Positions 8,136-17,714 of a DNA stretch of 64,000 bases are shown in pieces; the first letter of the stretch is position 1; each line of letters starts with the position of its first letter. The notes beneath the pieces are model-generated. The model saw only the letters and a program-made list of their open reading frames with translations, made no database searches and had not been told where the DNA came from. The stretch lies in the NCBI GenBank assembly GCA_004353515.1, contig SMNZ01000007.1, positions 186,001 to 250,000 on the forward strand. Reading direction: 5' to 3'. The position numbers and the translations under genes are program-made. The stretch is from Alteromonadaceae bacterium M269. GTDB taxonomy: Bacteria; Pseudomonadota; Gammaproteobacteria; Enterobacterales; Alteromonadaceae.

Positions 8136-8162
8136 AAAGCGAGTTCTTTTGAAGCTCGCTTT
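8136..8162 (+). terminator. Intrinsic terminator after the M56-M23 gene
   Basis: AAAGCGAG (8136-8143) pairs with CTCGCTTT (8155-8162), and TTC pairs with GAA inside the stem around a TTTT loop. A T-rich tail follows. It lies 38 bp after the stop codon. Confidence 0.75.
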
Positions 8163-8169
8163 TCTTATT

Positions 8170-8640
8170 AATCTATGTTTCTAGTCACAAGGTTATTCAA
8201 TAATTGTTTTATGTTCGAAACTCAGCGACTTCTAATTCCAAACACCTACCGCCCCTAACACTTCTCACAACAAGATAAAGTACTGTGTATGCGTCTTACT
8301 GTTAGTCTAGCCACTTTTAGACAATGCCATGCCTCTGAGTAATTGCATTGATTAAAAAATAATGCTTCGTCAATTTTGTAAAGATGCATAAAAAATTTAA
8401 ATTTTAATACTGACTCTCAATTAAAACCTGATGAATTGTTATTTTTTTTATTTTCCCATACCATCTACTTGTTCTACCAGTAAAAAACATTTATCACAGA
8501 CTAAATTTTAGCCACCCTAGAGTTGGCAGGTTTCCTCGATTTGAACAAAGCAAGCATGAAACTTAAATAAAGAAAAACAAAGGCAGTGTTAGAGTTAGTT
8601 TCAGATCGCATTCTAGGCACTTACTTCTAGTTTTTGCTTG
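8170..8640. other. AT-rich non-coding gap before the defence operon
   Basis: I see no supportable gene, RNA gene, repeat or att site here. The stretch is very AT-rich, especially 8390-8480. A weak promoter candidate is TTGAAC (8541-8546) with TTAAAT (8563-8568) at 16-bp spacing, about 100 bp before the Mrr-like start. The AT richness could reflect silencing of acquired DNA, which is inference. Confidence 0.35.
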
Positions 8641-8664
8641 AGGAAAATAGCAAAAGGAAGTTAA

Positions 8665-9579
8665 ATGATCCCAAATTATCAAGAGTTTATGCGTCCTTTT
8701 TTGGAAGTCGTTGATTCAGCTAGTGGTCAAGAAGTTAAACTTCGTGATGTAATTAATAAGCTTGCAGATAGATTTGATCTTACCGATGGAGAACGACAGC
8801 AAACACTGCCTAGCGGTAAACAAAGTATTCTTGATAACCGTGTTGGTTGGGCAAGAACCTACTTAACAAAAGCAGGACTGCTAGAAACTACACGCAGAGC
8901 GCACTTTGTACTAACGCCTCGTGGTAAAGAAGCACTCTCTGATCCTGGCGCAAAAATTGATAATGCCTATTTAAAGCAGTTCGATGAATTTATTGCCTTT
9001 AAAACTCAGAGTAACGACTCAGATGTCACTGAAGACGATAATAACAATAGTCAGGATATTACCCCTGATGAAGCGCTAAGAGTCGCTTACAAGAAAATTA
9101 ACGATGCGTTAGCGCAAGACATTCTTGATAGAACCCGTAAAGTCACTCCTGCCTTTTTTGAAGACTTACTGATTGAGCTTCTAGTTGCCATGGGATATGG
9201 CGGTACAGGCGAAGGTGCAGCCCATGCGCTAGGTAAAACTGGCGACAATGGTGTAGATGGCGTAATAGATCAAGACCCACTGGGTGTTGACCAAATCTAT
9301 ATCCAAGCCAAACGTTATGCCGAAGGCAATAATGTTAGTGCAGGTGACATCCGAGACTTTTTTGGAGCGCTAAACCTGAAAAAAGCGCAAAAAGGCATTT
9401 TTATAACCACTTCTGATTTCACTTCATCAGCCACAGATACAGCACAAAGTTTAGGTACTCGCATAGTACTTATCAATGGTACGGAATTAGCGAAGCTCAT
9501 GCTGCGTTACAATATCGGCAGCCGAGATGAACAGGTATTACATCTGAAAAAGATAGACGAAGAGTTTTTTGAGAATTAG
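8665..9579 (+). CDS. Mrr-like restriction endonuclease
   Basis: This 304-residue protein has an Mrr_N winged helix at about 1-95 (LADRFDLTDGERQQTLPSGK, NRVGWARTYLTKAGLLE, FVLTPRGKEAL). An acidic linker follows, then an Mrr_cat PD-(D/E)xK domain at about 160-285. Catalytic residues appear as Asp198 in GVDGVID and Gln214-X-Lys216 in IYIQAKRY, the QxK variant used by Mrr. GYGGTGEGAAHALGKTGDNG is the usual approach to the active site. Family members cut DNA, often methylated DNA (type IV). It has a strong AAAAGGAAG ribosome site and starts the operon, with hsdM 6 bp downstream. Confidence 0.9.
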   Translation: MIPNYQEFMRPFLEVVDSASGQEVKLRDVINKLADRFDLTDGERQQTLPSGKQSILDNRVGWARTYLTKAGLLETTRRAHFVLTPRGKEALSDPGAKIDNAYLKQFDEFIAFKTQSNDSDVTEDDNNNSQDITPDEALRVAYKKINDALAQDILDRTRKVTPAFFEDLLIELLVAMGYGGTGEGAAHALGKTGDNGVDGVIDQDPLGVDQIYIQAKRYAEGNNVSAGDIRDFFGALNLKKAQKGIFITTSDFTSSATDTAQSLGTRIVLINGTELAKLMLRYNIGSRDEQVLHLKKIDEEFFEN

Positions 9580-9585
9580 ACACAC

Positions 9586-11664
9586 ATGAACCAACAAGAA
9601 ATCAAACAATTAGAAACTGAATTATGGGACAGCGCCAACTCGCTACGTGCTAACTCCAAACTAACCGCTGCCGAATATAAAGATCCGGTTCTTGGTCTTA
9701 TTCTTTTGCGTTATGCACAAAACCGCTACGACCAAGCCAAAGAGCAAATCGAAGCAAGCATACCTGAAGGCCCTCGTGGTAAACGAGCACCTACCAAAGA
9801 TGACTTCTTAGCCGCTGGCGCAATGATGTTGCCGCTAGAGTCCCAATTCGATTATCTGGCAGATTTGCCAGAATCAGAATCTCTTGATGAAGCCATTAAT
9901 AACGCCATGAAGCTCATTGAAGAGGCTTATCCAGATTTGGCAGGTGTATTACCTAAAAACTACCAAGAATTCGATACTGACCTTCTAAGAGAGCTTATTC
10001 GAGTATTTAATAAAGACTCAGTTAAGAAAATCAAAGGCGATATCTTCGGACGCATTTACGAGTTCTTCTTAATGAAATTCTCAATGGACGGTGCTGGTGC
10101 TCAGGAAGGCGGAGAGTTCTTCACTCCACCGTCACTAGTTCAACTTATCGTAAACATGATCAAACCTGATCACGGTGTCATCCACGATCCAGCTTGCGGT
10201 TCAGGCGGTATGTTCGTGCAAACAGGCCACTTTATTGAAGAGCTTGCTGAAAAAGAAAACCAAGATGCATCAGTAAATACAAAGGTAACTTGTTACGGAT
10301 CCGAGCTAAAATCGAACAACACCCGTTTAGCCAAAATGAACTTAGCCATTCATGGCATTGAAGGCAAAATCATTGAGAGCAACAGCTTCTACTCAGACCC
10401 ACATGCGCTAGTTGGCAAGTGTGACTTTGTAATGGCTAACCCGCCATTTAACGTGAAAAAAGTCGATAAGAAAAAAGACTACGTTAAAACCGATGTTCGC
10501 CTTTTCAAAGATGTAGGTATTCCAAAAGCCGATAACGGTAACTACCTTTGGATCCAATATTTCTATCACTACCTGAACGAGCAAGGTCGTGCTGGTTTTG
10601 TTATGGCAAGTTCAGCGACTGACGCTGGTAATACCGAAAAAACTATTCGCCAAAAGCTAGTTGAAACAGGTGCTGTCGATTGTATTGTGGCTGTAGGTAA
10701 TAACTTCTTCTATACCCGTTCATTGCCTTGTCATGTGTGGTTTTTAGATAAAGGAAAAAGTGAAGAAAACAAAGACAAGATCTTAATGATCGACGCTCGT
10801 AATACCTTCCGAGTTGTCACCAACACCATTAACGATTACTCACCAGGTCAGTTAATTAACTTTAACGCCATAATGGAATCGTACCGAGGTGATAATACTG
10901 CTATTGCATCAGCACAAAACATCCATAACCAAGAAGCACTCACCCTTGCCAAAGACATTGCTCTTGAAATTAATCAGCTGCGTAAAGAGTGTAAAACCAT
11001 CTTAGCTGCACCGAATGCAGAAGATTATAAAGGTGATAAACCTAATCTTGATTTCAGCACAATCACCGTAGAATTAGATGAAGTATTAAATGTTGCTGAT
11101 GACAGTGACTTTGATGTTTGCCAAACGTGGAATGAACGCTTTAACCAGCCTGTTGAAAAGTTATTTGCCTTAATCGAGCAATATCAAGCTGACTCAGAAA
11201 AAGCCTTAGCTGATTGTAAAGCCCAAGCAAAGGCGCTTAAAGAGAGCAAAGAAGACAAAGCCCAATTTGATAAAAAAGTAAAAGAAAACAAACAGCTTAA
11301 AAAGCAACTCGATGCCAACAGTAAGCTGCTTAAGTCATTAACCGCTGCGTTTAATGAGCACAAAGCTCTACTCAAACAAGAGTTAGCAGATTACAAACAA
11401 CGCATTCAAGACTGGTCTTCATTAAGAGATAACTTCCCGAATGACCAATATCAAGACGTTGAAGGTCTGTGCAAAATTGTTAGCCGTGATGAAGTGGAAG
11501 AAAATGACTACAGCTTAACACCAGGTCGATATGTTGGTTACAGTATCCAAATAGACGAAGATTTTGATTACCAAAAGAGAATGTCTGAAATCCTGTCTGA
11601 ACTTGGCTCTTTAAATGACGAGGCAAATAACCTACTGAATCAAATTCAAGAGGTTAAAATATGA
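9586..11664 (+). CDS. hsdM: Type I restriction-modification methyltransferase subunit
   Basis: This 692-residue HsdM is longer than the usual ~500. It has an N-terminal helical HsdM_N domain, then the N6-adenine methyltransferase core with motif I DPACGSGG (201-208) and motif IV NPPF (285-288). GGEFFTPPSLVQLIV is the classical lead-in. A predicted coiled coil at about 535-625 (Lys/Glu/Ala/Gln-rich, as in KALKESKEDKAQFDKK) accounts for much of the extra length. HsdM methylates adenine at the site chosen by HsdS, in an M2S complex. The stop overlaps the hsdS start in an ATGA, so translation is coupled. Confidence 0.96.
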   Translation: MNQQEIKQLETELWDSANSLRANSKLTAAEYKDPVLGLILLRYAQNRYDQAKEQIEASIPEGPRGKRAPTKDDFLAAGAMMLPLESQFDYLADLPESESLDEAINNAMKLIEEAYPDLAGVLPKNYQEFDTDLLRELIRVFNKDSVKKIKGDIFGRIYEFFLMKFSMDGAGAQEGGEFFTPPSLVQLIVNMIKPDHGVIHDPACGSGGMFVQTGHFIEELAEKENQDASVNTKVTCYGSELKSNNTRLAKMNLAIHGIEGKIIESNSFYSDPHALVGKCDFVMANPPFNVKKVDKKKDYVKTDVRLFKDVGIPKADNGNYLWIQYFYHYLNEQGRAGFVMASSATDAGNTEKTIRQKLVETGAVDCIVAVGNNFFYTRSLPCHVWFLDKGKSEENKDKILMIDARNTFRVVTNTINDYSPGQLINFNAIMESYRGDNTAIASAQNIHNQEALTLAKDIALEINQLRKECKTILAAPNAEDYKGDKPNLDFSTITVELDEVLNVADDSDFDVCQTWNERFNQPVEKLFALIEQYQADSEKALADCKAQAKALKESKEDKAQFDKKVKENKQLKKQLDANSKLLKSLTAAFNEHKALLKQELADYKQRIQDWSSLRDNFPNDQYQDVEGLCKIVSRDEVEENDYSLTPGRYVGYSIQIDEDFDYQKRMSEILSELGSLNDEANNLLNQIQEVKI

Positions 11665-12848
11665 GTTATGAAATACCAGTTATACCGCTAGGTGAACTCG
11701 TTGAACTTCGACAAGGCTTTGCGATTAATAAAAAGTCTGATCATTACTTGGATTCCGAAGGTATTCCACTGTTAAGAATTACCGATCTTCTTAACAAAAC
11801 GGAAGTAGTTTTCGTTAAAGAAACTATCCCAAAACAGTTTATTGCCCAAAAGTCTGACATCATTTTTACCAGAACTGGACAGGTAGGATTAGTTTTTAAA
11901 GGTAGGCAGGGAGTATTACACAATAATTGCTTTAAAGTCATCCCTACCTCAGAAATGATATGTAGAGAATATCTATATTGGGTGCTTAAAAGTGATTTTT
12001 TCAAAAGCATTGCTGTTTCATTAGCTTCAGGTGCAGCGCAACCTGACTTAAATCATTCTGCCTTTAAGAGCATAAAAATTCCCTGTCCGCCTAATTATAT
12101 CCAAAAGAGGATTGGGGCTGTTCTTTCAGCATACAACGACCTTATCGAAAACAACCTAAAACGCATCAAGTTGTTAGAGGAAATGGCGCAAATCACATAC
12201 GAAGAATGGTTTGTTCGGATGAAGTTCCCCGGCCATGAAACCGCTGTTTTCGATAAAGAAACAAACCTGCCTCAAGGTTGGAAAAAGAAGAAGTTAGGCG
12301 ACATTATTACTCTTAATTATGGGAAAGCCCTTAAAGCTGAGCATAGAAATGAAGGCAAGTATCCGGTATTCGGCTCAGCGGGTGTAGTTGGCCTTCACGA
12401 TACTCCTCTAGTTAAAGACGAAGGGATAATTTTAGGCCGAAAAGGAAACGTTGGAGCTGTGCACTGGAGCTTCGAACATTTTTATCCTATTGATACCGTT
12501 TATTACGTGACTTCCGAACACTCTTTACACTATGTGTATTACTTACTTAAACATCAAGAGTTCATAAACAATGATGCTGCGGTCCCTGGACTGAACAGAA
12601 ATGCTGCATATGCTAAAAAAATCACTTTACCGGCGGTAGAAGTAGTTAATCAATTTGATTCAAAAGTACTAGATATATTTTCGCTTATTAATAACATTCA
12701 GCGACAAAACAATGTGTTAAAAGAAGCCCGAGATATCCTGCTTCCACGATTAATGACAGGCATGATTGATATCGAAAAAGTGGAATTGCCGGAAACCATA
12801 TTAAATCGTCTAGAACAACAAGAAGATAAAATGGCAACAGCCGTATAA
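11661..12848 (+). CDS. hsdS: Type I restriction-modification specificity subunit
   Basis: This 395-residue HsdS has two target-recognition domains separated by conserved helices. TRD1 (about 1-155) starts IPVIPLGELVELRQGFAI. The central helix reads RIGAVLSAYNDLIENNLKRI, then LLEEMAQITYEEWFVRM. TRD2 (about 205-345) starts PQGWKKKKLGDIITLNYGKA. The C-terminal helix holds LLPRLMTGMID. Two TRDs imply a bipartite recognition sequence, which cannot be read from the protein. It overlaps hsdM by 4 bases. TRDs vary by recombination, so sequence differences from relatives are expected here. Confidence 0.95.
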   Translation: MSYEIPVIPLGELVELRQGFAINKKSDHYLDSEGIPLLRITDLLNKTEVVFVKETIPKQFIAQKSDIIFTRTGQVGLVFKGRQGVLHNNCFKVIPTSEMICREYLYWVLKSDFFKSIAVSLASGAAQPDLNHSAFKSIKIPCPPNYIQKRIGAVLSAYNDLIENNLKRIKLLEEMAQITYEEWFVRMKFPGHETAVFDKETNLPQGWKKKKLGDIITLNYGKALKAEHRNEGKYPVFGSAGVVGLHDTPLVKDEGIILGRKGNVGAVHWSFEHFYPIDTVYYVTSEHSLHYVYYLLKHQEFINNDAAVPGLNRNAAYAKKITLPAVEVVNQFDSKVLDIFSLINNIQRQNNVLKEARDILLPRLMTGMIDIEKVELPETILNRLEQQEDKMATAV

Positions 12849-12941
12849 GTAGAAATAAGAAAGAACAATAACAAGCACCTGTATTTACAAGAAGAGCTTT
12901 GAAAAGAAACTAACAAAGCGTATTGAATGGAGTATCAATAA

Positions 12942-15900
12942 ATGAGTTATGACTATTCTGAAGATGGATTGGTAGAAGCGGCTAGTGAAGAGGTATTACT
13001 CGACCTGCAATGGCAAGTAAAAACCGCTTGGCATAATGAAACGCTATCGACCAGTGATGACCGTAGTGACGGTTTGCTTGGCCGTATCAATAAATCAGAA
13101 GTCATACTTATTCGCTACTTAAAACAAGCACTGATTAAGCTAAATCCTGACTTACCAGATACCGCTTATCAAAACGCCATTGACCAAATCAACCAAGCTG
13201 AGGCTGATAAAAGCTTAGCAGCAATCAATAAAGCTAAGCACGAGTTACTGACCAAAGGCGTGCAAGTTAGCTATCAAGACGACAAAGGCAAACTGCAAAA
13301 AAAACGTCTTAAGGTCTTTAACTTTAATCAGCCAACAGACAATCACTTCTTGGCAGTAAGGCAATTTGAAGTAGTGGGCAAGTTGTATAATCGCCGCCCT
13401 GATATTGTTGGTTTTGTTAATGGTATTCCATTGGTGTTTTTTGAACTTAAAGCCCATCGCACTGATTTACGTAACGCATATGAAGATAACTTAACCGATT
13501 ACAAAGATACTATCCCTGAAGTACTGCACAGCAATGCCTTTATCATTTTAAGTAACGGCACGGATTCACGAGTCGGCACAGTCACCAGCCCTTATAAGTT
13601 CTTTTTAGAATGGAAGCGTATTGAAGAAGACGATAAAGGCGAAGTTAGCCTAGATACCATTTTACGAGGAACCTGTGAAAAGCATCGCTTATTAGATTTG
13701 TTTGAAAACTTTGTACTGTTTGATGGTGAAGGCGATGAAATTGTAAAAATCATGGCGAAAAACCACCAATTTATTGGTGTAAATAAAGTAGTTGAGCAAG
13801 CGAAAAACATTCAAGACTTGAAAGGTAAACTCGGTGTTTTCTGGCATACCCAAGGGTCGGGTAAATCTTATTCTATGGTATTTATTTGCCAAAAAATCTT
13901 ACGTAAATTTGGTAATAGCTACACCTTTTTAATTGTTGTTGACCGTACCGAGTTAGAAAACCAGTTATACGATACCTTTACTGGCTGTGGCGCAGTTACC
14001 GAAGAAAATGTGAGAGCAAAAAGTCGAGCACATTTACGTGAACTGTTAAGCGAAAACCACCGTTATGTGTTTACTCTTATTCATAAATTCGCCATCGACA
14101 AAAAGAAAGAAACCGAATATCCGCTTATTACTGAGCGAGATAACATTATTGTTATCTCCGATGAAGCACACCGAACTCAAGGTGGTACTTACGCTCAGAA
14201 CATGCGATTTAAAGCTATTCCAAATGCGTCTTTCTTAGGATGTACGGGTACACCACTGATTGCCGATGAAGTTGAACTTACCAAGAAAATCTTCGGCGGT
14301 TATATTTCAGTCTATGACTTTAAAAAGGCAATGGATGATGGTGCAACACTGCCGCTACGTTATTTAAACCGTGGTGAAAAGCTTGATATAGAAAACCCGG
14401 ATTTGGATGAACGTATGGCGGAGATCATCAATAATGAAGATCTCGATACTGACCAAATCGCCAAGCTAAAACGAGAGTTTGCCAGAGACTATCCTATTCT
14501 CACTTCTGATGATCGCTTAGATAAAATCGCTAAAGATTTGGTGTGGCACTTCAATGACCGAGGATATCAAGGTAAAGCGATGTTTGTTGCCCTTGATAAA
14601 CCAACCGCTGTTCGTATGTATAACTTGGTAATGGGTTATTGGCCTGAGTACATTGAAGAGCTCAAGCAACGCATTGAAGGCGCTACCGACCAGCAAGAGG
14701 AACTAGCGCTTAAAAAACACCTTGCCCGTGTTGAAGAAACCGAAGTTTGCGTGGTGGTAAGTAGCGAACAAAACGAAGTTAAGAAATTTAAAGAACTTGG
14801 TTTAGACATAGAAACCCACCGCAAAAAATTGGTGGAACGAGATCTTGAAACTGAATTCAAAGATGAAGACAACCCATTCCGCTTGGCTATCGTTTGTGCA
14901 ATGTGGATCACTGGTTTTGATGCACCATGCGTTTCTACGGTTTATCTCGATAAGCCAATTCAAGGTCATACGCTTATGCAGACCATTGCCCGTGCTAACC
15001 GAGTTTATGACGATGAAAAAGAAAATGGCTTAATTGTTGACTATGGCAATGTCTATACGCAGCTAGAAAAAGCGTATTCCGTTTATGGTGAAGGCGGCAA
15101 ACCTACTTCACAAGGCGGGAAAGGCAATGATGGTGAAGAAAAGCCAACAAACCCGGTCGAAAAGTTAGAGGAAATAGCAGAAGAGTTAAATGCTGCCATT
15201 CTTGCCGTTGCCAACTTCTTATCTGAAGTAGATTTTAATCTTGATGATTTAGTTAATGCGAAAACTGCAATGGAACGTTTGGCTTCTCTTGGCAAGGCCG
15301 CTAATGCAGTAAGCCTAAATGAAACCTCACGTACTCAATTTGAAGTAGCAGCTCGTGATGTAATGCGGAAATACAAAGCGCTATACCCTGAAGAAATTGT
15401 GAAGCAATACATTCCTCACTATAACGCTATAGAAGCAATTTATAGCCAACTCAATCAAAAAACTAAATCTGCTGACATTTCTACGGTCATGCGTAAACTT
15501 CAACAAGAAGTAGATATGAGTGTAAGCACGATTAAAAATGAAATACGTGAAACAGATTATGTCGATTTAAGTAACTTAGACTTTGATAAGTTGCGACAAG
15601 CCTTTGCTAAATCCGAACAGAAAAATGCTGTGGTGTTCGACCTGCAAGAAGCTATTGAAAAGCAACTTGAAAATATGGTTAGGGAAAACCCCATTCGCCT
15701 TGAGTTTTACGAAAAGTACAAACGCATCATTGAAGAATACAACGCAGGCAAAGATATTCAAGCTGTGCAAAAAGCGTTTGATGACCTAAATAACTTTATG
15801 CAAAACGACTTAACTCCAGAGCAAGAAAGAGCCGTGCGTGAAGGACTAGATGAAGAAACCTTGGCCATTTACGACCTTCTTAAAAAGCCAACGTTGACAA

Positions 15901-16157
15901 AAGCGGAAGAAAAAGAAGTTAAAAAGGTTGCCAAAAAAACACTCGAAAAGCTAAAAGCCGAAAAGCTTAAAGTTGAACGCTGGCGCGAAAGTACTCAGGT
16001 AAGCTCGCAAGTTAAAACCATCATTAATGCAAGCCTTGAGTATCTGCCGCAAGAACCTTATCCAGACGAGGAGCTAGCTGATTTAAACCTAGTTGTATAT
16101 CAGCATGTTTATGCTAACTATCAAGGTGCAGGGAATAGTACATATGGACCGTTTTAG
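12942..16157 (+). CDS. hsdR: Type I restriction-modification endonuclease/translocase
   Basis: This 1071-residue HsdR has a complete N-terminal PD-(D/E)xK nuclease with Asp154 in RRPDIVGFVNG and Glu168-X-Lys170 in PLVFFELK. The SF2 translocase follows: Walker A TQGSGKS (303-309), DEAH (407-410), the LGCTGTPL motif and the C-terminal helicase lobe with MWITGFDAP. An HsdM-binding helical domain occupies the C-terminal third. It pumps DNA and cuts at distance when unmodified sites are met. A 93-bp gap separates it from hsdS and contains no visible gene. GGAG lies upstream of the ATG. The ATPase gene follows 10 bp after the stop. Confidence 0.96.
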   Translation: MSYDYSEDGLVEAASEEVLLDLQWQVKTAWHNETLSTSDDRSDGLLGRINKSEVILIRYLKQALIKLNPDLPDTAYQNAIDQINQAEADKSLAAINKAKHELLTKGVQVSYQDDKGKLQKKRLKVFNFNQPTDNHFLAVRQFEVVGKLYNRRPDIVGFVNGIPLVFFELKAHRTDLRNAYEDNLTDYKDTIPEVLHSNAFIILSNGTDSRVGTVTSPYKFFLEWKRIEEDDKGEVSLDTILRGTCEKHRLLDLFENFVLFDGEGDEIVKIMAKNHQFIGVNKVVEQAKNIQDLKGKLGVFWHTQGSGKSYSMVFICQKILRKFGNSYTFLIVVDRTELENQLYDTFTGCGAVTEENVRAKSRAHLRELLSENHRYVFTLIHKFAIDKKKETEYPLITERDNIIVISDEAHRTQGGTYAQNMRFKAIPNASFLGCTGTPLIADEVELTKKIFGGYISVYDFKKAMDDGATLPLRYLNRGEKLDIENPDLDERMAEIINNEDLDTDQIAKLKREFARDYPILTSDDRLDKIAKDLVWHFNDRGYQGKAMFVALDKPTAVRMYNLVMGYWPEYIEELKQRIEGATDQQEELALKKHLARVEETEVCVVVSSEQNEVKKFKELGLDIETHRKKLVERDLETEFKDEDNPFRLAIVCAMWITGFDAPCVSTVYLDKPIQGHTLMQTIARANRVYDDEKENGLIVDYGNVYTQLEKAYSVYGEGGKPTSQGGKGNDGEEKPTNPVEKLEEIAEELNAAILAVANFLSEVDFNLDDLVNAKTAMERLASLGKAANAVSLNETSRTQFEVAARDVMRKYKALYPEEIVKQYIPHYNAIEAIYSQLNQKTKSADISTVMRKLQQEVDMSVSTIKNEIRETDYVDLSNLDFDKLRQAFAKSEQKNAVVFDLQEAIEKQLENMVRENPIRLEFYEKYKRIIEEYNAGKDIQAVQKAFDDLNNFMQNDLTPEQERAVREGLDEETLAIYDLLKKPTLTKAEEKEVKKVAKKTLEKLKAEKLKVERWRESTQVSSQVKTIINASLEYLPQEPYPDEELADLNLVVYQHVYANYQGAGNSTYGPF

Positions 16158-16167
16158 AGAATAATTA

Positions 16168-17712
16168 ATGGAATTAACGTTTAAAAAGATTAAACACAAA
16201 GCTTACCCTCCACGAACAGGGAGACTCTTAGCTTTCCTGTGTGAAGACAATTGGGACGACTACTCATTTAAAACAAGCTTTTCACTCGTCGTATTCGATG
16301 AAAATGGGGGTAAACATGACATCGGTAATCTGAAGCTTGGTATTGTAGGCTTAGAGTCGGGATGGGCTTCCCAGCAATTACCCGATACTTTCGGAGCGTT
16401 AACTGACAAAGCTTTCACACTCGGTCAAGATGAAGAGTATTACAAAAATATTCGAAGTTTATTAAGCGAAGAACTGGGAAATCAACTCTTGGATAAGCTC
16501 AAAGACGTAGCATATCTAAAAACGAGCTTTGATATCGCCGTAAAAGAGAATGTTTTCAAAAGCTCACTGTTAAGAGGCGTCAGTGTTTCTGTAATCCATG
16601 GCCAGTATTCAAGAATATTAAAAAACGAAGCTCCACTTACGGAGTTTAATTTTTCGTACAAGAAACAACAAACTGAAAAAAGTGCTCAAATAGATTTAAG
16701 CTTCAAAGTTACACCTGGCTCTTTTCCATCTAGTAACATTCACGTATTAATAGGTAGAAACGGGGTTGGTAAAACCACTCTACTAAATAACATTGTTGAA
16801 AGTGTTATTAACGAAGAAGCTGATCCTACTGAAGTTGGTTCAATGTTTGTACAAGCTAATTTTTGGCAAGAATTCGACCTTCCAAAAGACTATTTTAGTA
16901 GTATATCGTCAGTGTCATTCAGCGCATTTGATCCATTTGTTCCACCAAGTGATAGACCCGACAGATCTATGGGGACATGTTACTTCTACATAGGGCTAAA
17001 AAAGAACGGCGATAACAACTCAAATGGTTTAAAAGGCATAGACCTGCTCAGAAGTGATTTTGTAAATAGTTTAATAGTTTGCTTTGGCTTAGATAGTAAA
17101 AAAAACAGATGGCTGAGAGCAATTAAAACTCTAGAATCTGATATTAATTTTGCTGAGATGAATCTAACGCGCTTGGGACAACTTGAAAGAATCAGTGAAG
17201 TTAAAAAATCTGCATTTAATTTAGTAAGTAGAATGAGTTCAGGGCATACAATAGTTTTACTTACATTGACGAAACTTATTGAGACTATTGAAGAGAAAAC
17301 TCTCGTTTTAATTGATGAACCAGAAAGTCACCTACACCCACCACTATTATCAGCTTTTACTCGAGCGTTATCTGATCTTCTAGTTGATAGGAACGCTGTC
17401 GCTATCATTGCCACTCACTCTCCCGTAGTACTTCAAGAAGTGCCTAAAAGCTGTGTTTGGAAGTTAGAACGTACCAGAAATGAAGGGTTATCGTTTAGGC
17501 CAGAAAATGAAACTTTTGGAGAAAACGTCGGCGTATTGACTCGTGAAGTATTTGGCTTAGAAGTCACAAAGTCCGGTTTTCATGCGTTATTAATCGAGTC
17601 AGTCGAAGAGGGGAAAACCTTTGATGAGATTGTAGATCTTTATGATGGCCAGTTAGGTTATGAAGGCCAAGCCATCCTCAGAGCCTTAATAGCGCATAAA
17701 GAGGCAGTTTAA
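16168..17712 (+). CDS. AAA/ABC-type ATPase, PtuA (Septu)-like
   Basis: This 514-residue protein has an N-terminal region of about 185 residues that I do not recognise. An SMC/RecF-like ATPase follows: Walker A GRNGVGKT (196-203), ABC-type signature MSSGH (356-360), Walker B LVLIDEPESHLHPP (379-392) and switch ATHSPVVLQE (His417). This is the AAA_21 arrangement of PtuA, RloC and related defence ATPases. An HNH nuclease gene starts 2 bp after its stop, and this ATPase-HNH pairing defines Septu (PtuA-PtuB). There is no TOPRIM domain, which argues against OLD/Gabija. Residues 215-355 form an insertion between Walker A and the signature. The Septu assignment is inferred. Confidence 0.8.
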   Translation: MELTFKKIKHKAYPPRTGRLLAFLCEDNWDDYSFKTSFSLVVFDENGGKHDIGNLKLGIVGLESGWASQQLPDTFGALTDKAFTLGQDEEYYKNIRSLLSEELGNQLLDKLKDVAYLKTSFDIAVKENVFKSSLLRGVSVSVIHGQYSRILKNEAPLTEFNFSYKKQQTEKSAQIDLSFKVTPGSFPSSNIHVLIGRNGVGKTTLLNNIVESVINEEADPTEVGSMFVQANFWQEFDLPKDYFSSISSVSFSAFDPFVPPSDRPDRSMGTCYFYIGLKKNGDNNSNGLKGIDLLRSDFVNSLIVCFGLDSKKNRWLRAIKTLESDINFAEMNLTRLGQLERISEVKKSAFNLVSRMSSGHTIVLLTLTKLIETIEEKTLVLIDEPESHLHPPLLSAFTRALSDLLVDRNAVAIIATHSPVVLQEVPKSCVWKLERTRNEGLSFRPENETFGENVGVLTREVFGLEVTKSGFHALLIESVEEGKTFDEIVDLYDGQLGYEGQAILRALIAHKEAV

Positions 17713-17714
17713 AA

